From the NCBI GenBank assembly GCA_034440635.1, contig JAOTON010000772.1, positions 31,001 through 95,000 of the forward strand: DNA of 64,000 bases, written 5' to 3'. The stretch comes from Lepas anatifera (taxonomy: Eukaryota; Arthropoda; Thecostraca; Lepadidae). Shown piece by piece: positions 23,200 to 34,969 of this stretch. Within the stretch, counting starts at the first letter, position 1. Each line of letters opens with the position of its first letter. Both the position numbers and the translations under genes were made by a program. The notes under the pieces are model-generated. The model saw nothing but the letters and a program-made list of their open reading frames with translations, was not told the DNA's origin and did not search any database.

Positions 23200-25369
23200 C
23201 TGCCGACACAGGACACGCCGATACCGATGGAGGTGAGGTGCACGCCTCCCTACATCACTGATGCCGTGTTTACTGACGCATCAGATTCGTCGATGTCTGT
23301 TTGTCGCACCGGTAAATTTGCTTCGGGTTTCACTACACGGTATCGCAATACCGCTCCCGCCCCCAATTAAAATCACACAAACGTATGGTATGAATGATTA
23401 TGTAGAAAGAAATGTTTATGGTCGTGTAAGACTTTCATCCTTGCGGTAGGTTGTTTCAGCAAGAATTCATCCGACAGCGATACAACAGCTTATATTTCCA
23501 GACATTTTAGCTAACGGAAAGGAAACCCCACGACCTTGCCGACATAACCGGGGAAAATTTCGGGAAGCCAGATCACTAAATATCTTAAAACCTGAAACTG
23601 GTACTCATTGAGGTGTACAAAATCCCCTCAATATAGTGTGGAATTACAACCTGGTGCCGGACCCATTCATCCGTGCGTTAGGAAATAAATTCACATTTTG
23701 TCTCATATGAATACAAAAACCCTGCTGGTATGAGTTAGTCGTTTTCTTAATATTCCCTTAATGCATTTTCAATTTTTTGCCTTTTTCCCTTTCCTTAATC
23801 TGGGGGTAAAGATTGGTTTCCATTGGTCAAACAAATCATTTTGCAGATCTCTCCATGTGATAGTTAATAACAAAGCGAAGAATCATATTTTTGCGACTGA
23901 CTCAAAATTCGTAACTGTCTAATTACCCTCGGGAACAATGAACCTGGTTTGCCAACGCCCTCAGCAGCTCAGGCGCGTGCCTCAAAGACCGTGCCATTGA
24001 ATTAGCAGCGGCGAAGCGTTCCAGCCCGGTTTGGTTTAGTAATGGTGTCAGAACCATACAGCCAAATGCATGAGGAACAATGGAGTGGCCACTATACAGC
24101 CATTAGTAGCAAGTGGGCTCTTAAAACCTTACACACACACAAACACACACGCACGCGCACACGATATTAATGGAGCGCAGCATGCCAGTATTTCTCAAAA
24201 TAGTTCTAATCTGGCCACTTCACTGGTATCGCCGTGGCCTGCAGAATGTTCGCAGCCTAGTCAGTTTGGAGGAAAAGTTTTTGGTGCAAAATATGTTTTC
24301 GATTCAGTCTAACACCTGAACAAAAAAATGCAGCATTTAAGGCAAATATAAATTTACCATAAATCTTGACATACGTCCAGTGATTGCGGTCACTTTTCAT
24401 TGTTGTACCATGGAACAATGGCTCCTATATGATTGAGGTATAGGGGCCAACAAAATAAACGCAACGATTCTGAATATTGCAGATCTCGTACTGTCAAAAT
24501 TGTATGTTCCTGTTCTTTCCTTTACAATGCAGAAAATGATGAGCAAAAATTGATAGGCTTGAAGGACGAACACTAGAAAATGGTTAGATTTGAGTTATTC
24601 AGTAGGGGGCGATGCCATATGACATCAGCAGTTAGTGTGTCGTAAAGCCCGAGCATTATGCCAAGCTTCCAGTTCTCACTTTTACACCAGCCCAGTTCTT
24701 TCTTTTTTATCAAAATCAGCTAGCTCAACCCTCGCATTTAGTCAGGTTTTCGCTACCATTGCCCTTACGGGGAGGTTGAGACGGCCTGCTAACGATAATC
24801 TCCCGATTGGTCTGGAGATTCATGACAAAAACCAGCATATTTCTCGTCACAAGAGGACGTGAATGATGTATTTCTTGATTACGGTAGACCATGAGGCCGC
24901 GGCAAAATAAGGCAAAATATACTTATTTTGCCTCTCATGGCTAATTGAGCCATGTTATTGATTCAAATATTTGATAAATAATCATACGTAGGGAAATATT
25001 TTGGGAATCTGAACAATCAAGAGCACTTTGACTATTTTACCATAAAGTTATTGGCCCATCTTTTGCAGCCCATGAGGTGGGGGCAAATGGCGAACAAAGT
25101 TCAGGGATGGCCGAAAGTAAAAGTCGCTCACAATGTCAAGTTTTAACTTTCAGGAGGTTCTTTTGACCGCTGAGGTCAACCAGGCTGGGATAGCTCGTAA
25201 AAGGTTACTAACGTTCACGGAAGTTCAAAAGGAAGTCATAGCATGCCTTAAATGCAAGCTACACCCACGGGAAATCAACACGGAACCTTTAAAAAAGCCA
25301 AAAGTTTGTATCAGATGCTTTCAGAATAACGATTCTAGCTCGGTGACTTGGCGTGGCCCGCAGAACGCT
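23200..25369. other. rdgC intron sequence with a (CA)n tract
   Basis: Most of a 2.5-kb intron. It holds a short CA/CG-type microsatellite at 24131-24162 and a partly palindromic stretch near 24,900 (ggcaaaata..tattttgcc). No credible exon. Confidence 0.4.
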
Positions 25370-25504
25370 TCCCAAAAGGTGCACAATGCACGCCCCATGG
25401 GCCATGTATGGTGGTGTCTGCTGCAGTGCCACCGTTCCCTGACCAAGTCCGACAAAATTCAAGGGGGTTCAACACCCTCCACCACGAATAAGGGTGAGGG
25501 TTAA
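25370..25504 (-). mobile_element. Family-C-like end fragment
   Basis: Read on the minus strand from 25504 it begins TTAACCCTCACCCTTATTCG, then gtggagggtgttgaaccccc, close to the family-C left end at 29,661. No matching second end was found. Confidence 0.5.
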
Positions 25505-25736
25505 GTGTATCTCGAATGTACAAAATAGTTTCCAAGATGGAGCTCTTCCTATCATTAAAGCTTAATGACGTAGATATTTCCGAAAAAAACGTTTTAAAAA
25601 GATCGCTACATTTACCAATCATTTTTCTCTCATTGGCACGTAACAACCATTAATTGTAGACAAAGCTGGGCATACACAAATGCAAGAAAACACTCTCCCT
25701 CATCATTCTGATCACACCTGTGACGGAAATACACAC

Positions 25737-25922
25737 CTTGCCGTCGTGAGTGAACTCGTATCCGCCCGACTTGCACTCGTGTGACCGAATCAGCAACTGA
25801 AGACGGTTGACGCGCAGCACCTTGGCGGTGATGTCGGGCCCGAAGTAGCAGCCGCCGCCGCGGAAGGTGTTGGGCACGCAGCCGGAGGCTGTCTGCGGGT
25901 CGCTCCACAGCACGTCCAGCAT
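25737..25922 (-). CDS. rdgC: rdgC catalytic exon (WSDP, RGGGCYFGPD, RSHEC)
   Basis: Encodes visible residues 318-379: MLDVLWSDPQ, CVPNTFRGGGCYFGPDIT, LLIRSHECKSGGYEF and HDGK. The RSHE histidine is the last metal ligand of the PPP core, and WSDP and YFGPD are strong PPEF/PPP signatures. It has 62 codons, phase 0 at both ends, acceptor tgccctgcag and donor AAG|GTGTGT. Third positions are almost all G or C, unlike the AT-rich intron around it. Confidence 0.97.
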
Positions 25923-26164
25923 CTGCAGGGCACACGTACTGCGTCACAGACTCGTCACGCGTCACAGACTCGAACTTCGCGGCAGCCAGGAGCCTGGGTG
26001 CTGGGCGATGGAGCGTTATGGTGCAGACGTGAAGAGCAAAACTGAAACCGCACTGCGCAGGGCCCGATGAAATTCAGAGCAAAACACTATGCGGGAAACA
26101 ATTGTAAAAAGGCATTGCACTGTGTCTTCCTCAAACCAGAAACATTCATCACATCGCATTTCCG

Positions 26165-26400
26165 GCATAGGCAGATCTACGGTCAAGTGGTGACATTGCC
26201 CCCCCCCCCATCGACCCTCGGTATCACCCTGGAATGGTCGCGGAACACCCTGAAAGATAGCATCCCTTTAAATTCCCACTTTTCACCCCCTCCCCCAATG
26301 CGAGTGCCGGCGCATGCGCGATAGGATTTGACGCCCATCTGATAGGCTTTCCCCTCAAACAAGGCACCCTTTTGTCCGGATGGAGCAACCCTTCCTATCC
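26165..26400 (-). mobile_element. Element E copy without the hAT insertion
   Basis: The reverse complement matches the element around 29.3-29.5 and 31.85-31.93 kb: gcataggcagat end, gggtcgatgggg, ctttcagggtgttcc, agcctatcagatgggcg, aatcctatcg. It shows the uninterrupted site (ctatctttcagggtg) where the other copy carries an hAT element. The inner end is not defined. Confidence 0.6.
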
Positions 26401-26428
26401 TTGAAGAATCACGTGTGGTAGACGTCAC

Positions 26429-26512
26429 CTGTTTCCACTCATAGCTTTTGCGCATGGCTTCCGTGGGCTGGTCCCGACTGATCCTGTCCGGCATCCGCAG
26501 CACTGAAGTGTA
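26429..26512 (-). CDS. rdgC: rdgC exon linking HGG to the WSDP block; acceptor lies in a minisatellite
   Basis: Encodes visible residues 290-317, YTSVLRMPDRIS through YEWKQ. In fly rdgC the same place reads KYVSILRPP ... TEWQQ, and the next exon continues LDVLWSDP, as required. It has 28 codons, phase 0 at both ends, acceptor ctgtgtttcag and donor CAG|GTGACG. The acceptor and the first codons (TACACTTC) belong to the first unit of a 58-bp tandem array running upstream to about 26,758, so the same tttcag|TACACTTC recurs with starts at 26570, 26628, 26686 and 26744. Only 26512 keeps the family reading frame open. Confidence 0.93.
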
Positions 26513-26758
26513 CTGAAACACAGCGCACATCCACTGAAACGCCAGTGAGAAGTATACTCACTGAAGTGTACTGAAACACAGCGCACAGGCACTGAAACGC
26601 CAGTGAGAACAATGCACACCGAAGTGTACTGAAACACAGCGCACAGACACTGAAACGCCAGTGAGAAGAATACACACTGAAGTGTACTGAAACACAGCGC
26701 ACAGGCACTGAAACGCCAGTGAGAACAATACACACCGAAGTGTACTGAAATACAGCGC
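26499..26758 (-). repeat. 58-bp minisatellite that includes an rdgC splice acceptor
   Basis: The motif actgaaacacagcgc occurs at 26512, 26570, 26628, 26686 and 26744 (the last as actgaaatacagcgc), exactly 58 bp apart. On the minus strand each unit reads ...gcgtttcag...gctgtgtttcag|TACACTTC, so every unit has two tttcag acceptor-like sites. The unit at 26512 is the real exon start. Confidence 0.95.
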
Positions 26759-26819
26759 CTTTGCAGCTGGTGCGTCCTAAAACTCCAATCCCATCGCCTT
26801 TGCCCGGGATTCGCCAGCA

Positions 26820-26945
26820 CAGCTGTGCCGAAATAAAGCACTGACACTGAAATAAAAGTATGGACATTGAGGTGCACTGAAATACAGCACTGACCCTGAA
26901 GCACCAGCGCATGCCGACTCGTTCGGAAATACAGCATACGAGCAC
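26820..26945. repeat. Degenerate cactgaaata units beyond the 58-bp array
   Basis: Shorter, diverged repeats of gcactgaaataaag or gcactgaaatacagcac continue the theme of the adjacent minisatellite after a unique stretch (26,760-26,820). Confidence 0.6.
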
Positions 26946-27027
26946 TGGGATGGCATTATTTAAAAAAAACCCGCTCAATGGGGGATACAAGAGGGCTGAG
27001 AGACTCAGCGCCACCTACCCACGAAAC

Positions 27028-27122
27028 GTCCGCCCATAGGCGGAGGCTGATCCCAGGTAAAGGCGGGGGAGGCTCAAGCCCTCTAGCCCCCCACCCCCAA
27101 TGAAGTCCTGGAGCCGCCGCTG
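27028..27122 (-). mobile_element. hAT MITE family F, partial copy
   Basis: The minus strand from 27122 reads CAGCGGCGGCTCCAGGACTTC, then the ggggggctagagggcttgag body and cagcctccgcctat. Opposite orientation to the 17.5-kb copy. The other end is unclear. Confidence 0.55.
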
Positions 27123-29276
27123 GAGCCGGGTACCTGTGTTTGTCCGTGCTTTTCTGTCGCTCTCAAGAATGCTCACATGCAGGGGTGTAATTTTGGTAAT
27201 GAAATTGCTGACAGCATAAGGAGCGGAGCATTTTTTTTTGCGGCGCAGGCCATCAGGCTAGGAGGGCGCCGAACACACCCGTATCAGGGCAGTCGCCACT
27301 CGCACCCTGTAGGAGAACCACTTACAGGGACGCCTCGAGTGGCTCAGGGTCTGCGCCGAAGGACATGCAATCGATGGATGCAATCAGGCGGTTAGGGTGC
27401 CAAACCTTGTTTATGAGATACACTTGTATCCCCAACAGCCAATAAAGTTAACTGCCTGCCCAGATGCTTTGGTATTCTGCAGCGTGTGACTCCCCGCATT
27501 ATCTGCAGTGGAGCGCACACACGTGCAATATTAAGTTAGGACTGTTTTGCGCCAGGCAGACTATTTGAGCCGAAATGGTGACACCGGTAGCTATATGGAA
27601 GATCTCACTCAGATTCATTCTCGTCCTCAGATTCATCAAGCAGGCGCAGCGTTAGAGAGCCAAGGCGAGGGTCATCCACTTATCAACATTTCTGATCAGG
27701 GGAGTGCATGCCTAAGACACAAATGTGCTTCGTATGTTTTTGTATGGCATAACAGACAACTTGAGAAGCCAGTGCTCTAAAGCTATATGATTGATATTTG
27801 TGCAGTGTTAGTGCGTTGGGTTTCCATTGTACGCTTGGGAATTGGGAGGAGGAAAATCAACTCGTTGGCCTAGTCTGGGCACGACATAGCTTCGGATCGG
27901 TCAAATGACCGTGCTGAAGAACATTATCAGCCTCAGCCACTCAATAATTTGTGCGTAGAGATGGCCAACTTTCCGTTGCGTATGGATTTCGAACAGTCAT
28001 TTCCGGACAACGGTCATTCCTGTCACGCAAAAATAGAAGCAGCCGAAATGTTTCAGGAAGAAAACTGATATCAGCCTTACTGATATAATATATGAGAGAA
28101 ATTCCAAAGCATGCATTGTTTTCCATTTTGCACACTGTTCAAATCAGCTAAAGCTGAAACTCTATTCTGTCCATCACAATGGTGAAAAACGAACTCAAAA
28201 TTTTCCTGTTTAACGCAATGTTTCACTTCTGTTATTTTTTCGGTGGTACCCATATGCTCACGATCAATGTCCCGGAAAATAATTGGAAGCCATGTGAAAA
28301 CCTATAATTGAAATATTGGCCAAGTGGTAGTATGTATCCAGAAGTGGGCACCGGAGTCTGGTTACCAGACTGGCCACTCTAAACCCAGAATACGAATCCA
28401 CCGCATATATCACTCGATACAGTGCTGCGTACAGCACTGTTCTCTAAATATTAAGCCTGGGTTCTTTTCGTACACACCACCGCCTGGGGTCCAATCGGAC
28501 CCCTGTACGATCTCGAGAACCGGAAGTGATATGGAAAAGTTCTGAAAGCGCCCCACCGTCTTCTACTCTGAAGCCGAAATTAAACCATATCCGTTTACCC
28601 ATGACGTCAAAGTAGGCCAAAATGGGTCGAATTTAGACCCATTTAGATTTGTGTATGATTCGAGAACCATTAAACCTAGAACACAAAAGACACAAACTAA
28701 ATACATGGAATTTGGTTTGCTACGCAGCATCAATATTTTCAATCGTCCAAACCTATTTATACCTGAGCCGTTTGAAACCCCTTTATTTCCTGGAGATTGT
28801 CGAATAATCCTCTTGCTTATACTTTATTAATCATAATCATCTCAAACAAGTGCTAATTAAGGCTCCCCTTTAGCATCACTCAAGTCCTTAACAAACGCCA
28901 AGCATCTGTCACCACATCAAATATGAATTAGCACCCAGCGATCCGCCAGTAACTGATGGGATATTCGGTTTCCAGCTTTCCGCACACTGCAATGGGCCAA
29001 TACTCTACTAAGTCGGCTCTGTCGGTGACTAGCTCGGGTCCTGACAGCCTGCTGACAGTTGACGATGACTTTTGCTATGTTCCTACTGCTGTAGACCAGC
29101 TCAGTAACTAGATTGCGTTCCGGACGCTTAAACATGTCGCAGAATACGGCACATATTACAGTCTGGTATTTTGAAGAAGAAGAAGTAGCACAGTTACTTG
29201 GAAGCCAGTGCGTGTACATAGAGCTTTATGGCATGTGCGCAACTGAGCACATTCCAGGGCTCAGCTTGGGACAACG
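27123..29276. other. rdgC intron sequence, nothing firmly recognised
   Basis: Part of the 9.3-kb intron. A weak box-A/box-B-like pair near 28,317-28,402 is too widely spaced to call. Frames on both strands are short. Confidence 0.4.
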
Positions 29277-29660
29277 GTATAGCATCCATACTATTCCGCA
29301 TAGGCGGATATTGCCGATCGGGGGGGCACCTTCTCGGGGGCATCATCCGGGCCAGGGGGCGCCACTTTTGACCGGCAAAACCTATCAGGTAGGCGCAAAA
29401 TCCTATCGTAGGGCACCGATTTTCGCATCCTGGGGGGGAAGCGACATTTCAGGGAGGTGCCATTGACCTTTCAGCAGAGATGACCTACGCTACGTTACGT
29501 TACCGAATTGCGCTACGTTACGGTTCGATTTTGGCCAAAACTACGCTACGTAATTACGCTACGGTACATTTCATCCACTACGGAATTACGGTGCTTTAGC
29601 TACGGCTACAGTAAAATATGTCGTACTACGATATCAACATTTTGTTCACACATTCATAAT

Positions 29661-31480
29661 TTAACCCTCGCCCCAGTGGAGGGGGTGTTTGAACAGCCCC
29701 TCGGGTTTTACGGGCGGCACGAAAAAACGGCGGCGCAAAGCGCCGCCGTACTTGGCACATCTCATCCTTGACCAATTCCGCAGCTTACCCTAAAAGTCTA
29801 AGGTTGGGTCATCTCAGGTCAGGCCACCAGTGCAGGTTAAGTGGTTTCACCTCCAAAAATGTTTGGGGTGTCATAAGTAAGCAAGGGGTGAATCTATCGG
29901 ATTGGCACTGATACCACATAATGGGCCTACCGAGTACTGCAACATATATTCAGGGACTTTTTATATCGATGACCTAAGGTCAGGTACGGAGCATGACCTC
30001 TCCGTTGGAAATGCGTGAGGGAAACAGAAATTAGGATGTATTTGGGTAGATAAAGCTCAGAATACCTTCATATTCCCCAAACGTTGAATCCTGGGCTCCT
30101 TTCTAGTTCCTGTTGCAATGTTATACCTGTGACCTCTGAGAGGTCATCTGAGCTACCTAAGCAGATCTTCAGACTTGGGTCAATAACTTTGAAGGAAATG
30201 ACGACAAAATTTTTATTTTGATACCATTACGTTAACACGCGCCCCGCTGGGGAGGGCGAAATTCCGCCCCCCCTCCTCGTTTTCCCCAGATAGCTCAACA
30301 ACGAAGAAACGCAGAACAACGAAACTTACAGTACCTTATTCCTGATCAATTTTACACATCTGGCAAAATTTTTTAGTTAAGGTCATGTCAGGTCAAGGAG
30401 CTATTCAAGGTCAAGTCACCCGACCTCAAAACCTAAAATCACGAGTTTGAAGCGGTGCCCAGGGAACATCAGCGAACCGATCAGTTTGAAACTTCCACAA
30501 TATGATAAGGTCATTAGGGTCTACAAATCTGTTATCTTGGAATTTCGATATTTTTGACCTAAGGTGGGGTCAATTTTTTGGTCACCCCATTATAAGTCTA
30601 TGGTGAAAAATAGAATGGGCTCGTTTTCAGTAGATACCGGATAGATAAGGCTGAAAATCCTCAAACCGTCTATTCTTACCACGATCTTGACCATAAAGTT
30701 GAGTTTTTGAGCATTCGACACCTCAAAGGTCATATCAGGTCACGTGAGCACAGAGTGATTGTTTTGCCAGTAACTTCTCACTGAATTGAGATAAAGCTAC
30801 CATTTTGCTTGTATTGTGCTTATATTGTCACGGGGAGTCGATTGATATGTAACATGACCATACCACGCCACTTTGGACCCTGACCTAGCTCGAGGTCAGG
30901 TCATTTTAACTATTTGACCTAGCTAGGTCATATTTATAAATTATTCGATTTGCCACGATGAGAGGAATCCAATGATGCATAAAGATTTGCTCTAGCTCTC
31001 CTGAGGGTAGATCTAGAGAGAGAAACGTACACTGCTCTGTTGTAAGCCTATGGAACCTTCTTTGACCTATGCTGACCTCAATATTGACCTGACATAAAAA
31101 TTATTATTGTAAAATCTCTTCGTCTTGTCAGGAGCTTTCGAACGCCGCCCGTACTTTTCCTTTAGCTTTCGTGGGGAACGAGATACGGGAGGGGGGCAAA
31201 AACGCCCCCCAGCGGGGCGCGTCATGCTAGGGACCCCAGCGGGGTGCGTGTTAAGATTGCTACTACGAGTCGATTGATGTGCATATTAACTATGCTAAAT
31301 TAAATAGTGACCTTGACCTGACCTGATGTGTGACCTGATGACCTGATGTATGTGACCTGATCTGTGCATGTGATCAATGTTCGGGAATTCTTGTCACCAG
31401 TTGAAAAAAACAATAAATCACCAGTTGTATAAATCGAAATCAACCGACTTCTAACTTGTACAGGCCCAAACATGTGTCCG
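29661..31480 (+). mobile_element. Family C copy, split by family D
   Basis: Starts TTAACCCTCGCCCCAGTGG, then gggggtgtttgaacagcccc and the cggcggcgcaaagcgccgccg hairpin, then the same blocks as the copy at 10.59-11.5 kb. It is broken at 30,232 by family D and resumes at 31,255 (gattgctactacgagtcgat). The right end is uncertain. Confidence 0.75.
30232..31254 (+). mobile_element. TTAA-type element, family D (complete, inside family C)
   Basis: TTAA at 30232-30235 and 31251-31254. Left end cacgcgccccgctggggagg; right end ccccagcggggtgcgtg, inverted partners. The interior has many GGTCA/TGACC motifs and no frame. The uninterrupted family-C copy shows a single ttt-g in place of the duplicated TTAA, confirming insertion at this point. 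Confidence 0.9.
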
Positions 31481-32076
31481 TGAATTACACTATCCACCAA
31501 AAGGTACTAATTTTAACTGACAGAAATTTGATGCATTTCTCGTGAAATTGTTTTAAGCTTGTAATTTTAAAGCAATGGCTTGGTCGATACTTATTCAAAT
31601 ATTATTACTTCTATTTCAAATTTCGAATGAAAGCAAATGGTTACTAAGAATCCTTAGAACCGCGATCGAGATAACGAGAGGTTGTATATGTTACTATACA
31701 TATATGACCTAATTTTTTTCGTAGTACGCTACGATACACTAAATTTTGGCGTAGTACGCAACATAATTCACCCAGCTACGATACGTTTCATTTTCAGAGC
31801 AACGGCTACGGACAAATAATTTCGTAACGTAGCGTAGGCCATCTCTGCCTTTCAGTGGGGCGCTGTGACCATTTCAGGGGGCACCGAGGGTCGATCAGGG
31901 GCACGTGCTCCTTTGCCCCCCCTGAATCCGCCTATGCTATACCACTTCAGGCAATATACCATGTAAGCGTTCTGTCCCATCCCATTCCAGATTTACAAGC
32001 CACACGTTCAGAAAAAATATCGTTCATTACCAGCCCGAAAGAAAGCCGAAACAATTCGTCGGATCCCATTCTATAC

Positions 32077-32810
32077 TGTAGACTGGTGTCTACGGCTGAT
32101 TTGCTGGTTGTCACGAGAGCAACGCCTCTGAGTGATTTGTATGTAAAGGCGACAGCACTAGCGCGCTACCGCTTTGGGCTGATCGTTGCACCACCGGTTG
32201 CGGTAGATGTTGACCTACTTCCGGTCCTACTGTAGAAATTATTATTAGGTTGTGTATTTGAGGAGTTAGGTTAACTAATATTAGGTAAAGGCTTGAATTG
32301 GTGGAAAATAATTACTCTGGTACTGTTATTGGCTGACAAAAGTTTAATTTAGGCCTACTAGTGGTTTCCGCACAGCAACGCCAGGCGGCTGCTAGCCACG
32401 CGTGTGACCTGGGTCATTTCCGGTCTGGCTGACATCGGTGCTGGTGGTGTGCTTAGTGCTACAGTATCTACCCCGTGGACGTAAGTGTTTTTAGTTAGTG
32501 TCTTGGATTATTATTGAAACTGATTTGCATAGATGTTTGTTTTGCTTACTGATACCATTTCGATGGCATTTGGGCTGGTATGCCAATTTGGCCGGCATCC
32601 TCAACTTATATTCTTAGGACGGCGTGCAATGTCTTGTCTTTCTTGAATATTTGTAATGTGTTTCAGGGCAGAAGTAATGAGAAATTAGCAGAAGTAAGCA
32701 GATGTAAGCTGAAGTTATGGCGAAAATGTAATATAAATTTGAAGCGGCAGCCATGCCTTTTCACGGAGACATCCGTGGTTCGTGTCGTCCAACAAATGCA
32801 AGCGACTACA
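32077..32810 (+). repeat. Left LTR
   Basis: 734 bp, begins TGTAGACTGG and ends GCGACTACA. By eye it differs from the right LTR at roughly a dozen positions, so the insertion is fairly recent. Confidence 0.93.
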
Positions 32811-33301
32811 TTTGGTGACAGCGGAAACGAACCTGCCACGTTGCTCATCATCACCGCTGGTCATCACGGTACTGTCCGTGCTGTGGTGGTACAGGTTAGT
32901 CCTGGAATTGTCTTGCTTTCGACCGCCGGTGATCGACTGAGGCTTGGACTCAGGCCCGTGACGCGCACGGCTCGGCTCGCCTCTGCGCGCGGAACTGTCC
33001 TGCCGCTGGGTCACGCGACTACTTTCGGCACTCCTCAGTGATTTGTGTCTGCCGACGCGTGTTGCACCACAGGGACAATTCTTTGCTACTATGATGGTGG
33101 GTAGGTGCAGCTTAACTTTAACTCTTGAACTGGTGTGTCATTGCTAGACAATGTGATGGTTTTTCAGTGATTTCCTTCGAAGTTAATTCCGTGTTTTGAC
33201 TATGCTGTTAATGATTGTATTTTCATCTTTCCGACGCTTAGACGATTCTCTGACATGACATTGACGCCGGACTGTGCTGTCCCCAATTTTCATTCCTAGA
33301 A

Positions 33302-33586
33302 TTGAGAAAACTTGGATCAAAATCAGAGCTTAAAGTTGCCAACAGTGAGGATTTTCCTCTATCTAGTGCACCGAAAATGGATTTTGTAGTTTCAGACCTG
33401 ATCATTTCCAAGCATAATAGACAGGGATCGTTTGCTAGGTTTCTTGAGGATTTCACTATCTATTCCAGAATTCATGGCTGGGATCAGGAAAACAGATGGA
33501 TATTTTGCCACTTTACCTTGATATCGCCCGAGACGCTTACGATGGCTTGTCTCACGTGCAAAAACAATCTCATGATTTGGTTGTAG
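33302..33586 (+). pseudogene. Broken gag-like frame inside the LTR element
   Basis: A 94-codon frame. Its middle (FARFLEDFTIY...HGWD) resembles the start of a Ty3/gypsy-type capsid region. After the GWD the family-like reading continues in another frame (contains LPLYLDIARDAYDGL), so a frameshift near 33,490 and later stops break it. Upstream matrix, nucleocapsid, protease and polymerase are absent. Confidence 0.45.
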
Positions 33587-34969
33587 CTTAAATATTGACA
33601 TGATCAGAAAAGTTGGACAGACTGTAAGTTTTCTTCTGCCGTTTACGGGAGTAGTGGAGTAGTCGTGCTCATGTCAGTTATCTTTCTCACGGTAAGGAAT
33701 CGTAGAAATGGTGGATAAGCCTGACAGGTAGAAAATATTTTGCCGCTTCGCGTTTGTGTTTTCGGGTAATCAAATTTTCTTACTGTTCACGGAGGATGAA
33801 AGTCGTGGATATTTTGCTAGATACCTACTTAATTCCTTTTTCCATATTTATTAGAGCACTCTCAACATTCACATGTTTTTTATCATAACGGGATAGGGTT
33901 AATGTTCACCAGAATACGTCATGTTTTCAGCAATACTTCACTGGGTTTTAGTTGGGAAGAGTACTTGACCTCATGTAGCGGATGTTTGCCGAAGCCGTTA
34001 GAGTTTGTAGAATTTCAAGGATCACTTTCCAGAATGCAGAGATGATAGCTGGAATTTGTATACTCTTTTCTAACGCTGCTTTCAAATGCACATGCCGGCC
34101 TGGACCATGAGGGAGTTGACCTTTCTAGAACTAGTAAGTTGTGAGCTCATTGGATAATTGGTTTGTGTAGCTGGATTGTAGTGGTAATAATCTTTCCAGA
34201 CGGCCATTTATCTCAGTAAGTCACTCTTACACTCAGTGCCACATATTTGGTTTACAGTTTACGTTTAAGCCAAACTTTTGCAGTGCAGCATTTTGCTAGA
34301 CTTACGAGGTCGTAGTTGGTAATAATTTTAGCGAATGATTAGATGTAGAATGGGCCTGCGCCGTAACGTTCACATACTACCAGCTTCCACTTAAGTGTTA
34401 TGCATTGCTATGCTTGCAGTCTCAATAATCAATCATAATTGAGGTATTTGATTTGCTTTAGTATTCTTTTGGATATAGGTTTTGTTAATTCCGAGGTTAA
34501 AATGAAGACTTACTTACAATTTCCCGGCCTAAGACTTTCGTGGCTTCGTTATTTTGTCATGAAATTCGGGATAGTTTGTTCTGATTAAACGGAATATTGT
34601 AATGCCCGAAATGGTGAATAATTGTCACGCAAGGTTGAACCTAAGTTACTTTCTCTCGAGACTTTGATGATTTCTTATGAAATCTGGCAATTGCTTCCTA
34701 TCCACGGGATAGTTTGGCCAGAATAAGTTATTGTTGATTCGTTTAGAGAGTGTATTTGGTCTTGTATTTAATGCCTCAATAGCTTTCCATATTTAAAGTT
34801 CGCGGATATTCTCCTCCGGTTTTGGCCTTTGATAGTGGAAAACGTGTGGTTCTCGGTTATTTTGTTTTACAGCACTTGACTTCTCGAGCTGTTGACTGAC
34901 TCTGTACTGCTGTTTCCGCATTGGTATTCTTTTCCGATCGGTGGATCGTGTTTTTGAGATTGGGTGAGG

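Larger units (their letters stand above)
29475..31847. mobile_element. hAT-type element with CTACG subterminal repeats
   Basis: Left end CAGAGATGACCTACGCTACG; right end is the inverted CAGAGATGGCCTACGCTACG. A perfect 8-bp duplication cctttcag lies at 29467-29474 and 31848-31855. About 150 bp inside each end is packed with ctacg/cgtag motifs, as is typical of hAT transposase binding regions. No transposase; the interior is occupied by families C and D. Confidence 0.9.
29277..31943 (+). mobile_element. Element E, outermost layer of a nest
   Basis: The ends carry gcataggcggat (29,297) and its complement atccgcctatgc (31,925). Both are preceded, reading inward, by ggtatagcat; on the left a ~16-bp insertion separates the parts. 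The unbroken relative is at 26,165-26,400. It is interrupted by the hAT element at 29475-31847. Confidence 0.6.

Noticed and set aside
26425..27014. 170- and 191-codon minus-strand frames over the 58-bp array
   Set aside because: They run through the minisatellite in frames other than the rdgC exon; the cysteine-rich repeats follow the DNA period.
28317..28402. tRNA or SINE call from ggccaagtggtag and tacgaatccacc
   Set aside because: Box spacing of about 70 nt and no stem pairing; too weak to list.
32580..33041. 153-codon plus-strand frame crossing the left LTR
   Set aside because: Spans the LTR end and primer-binding site, so it cannot be a natural coding unit of the element.
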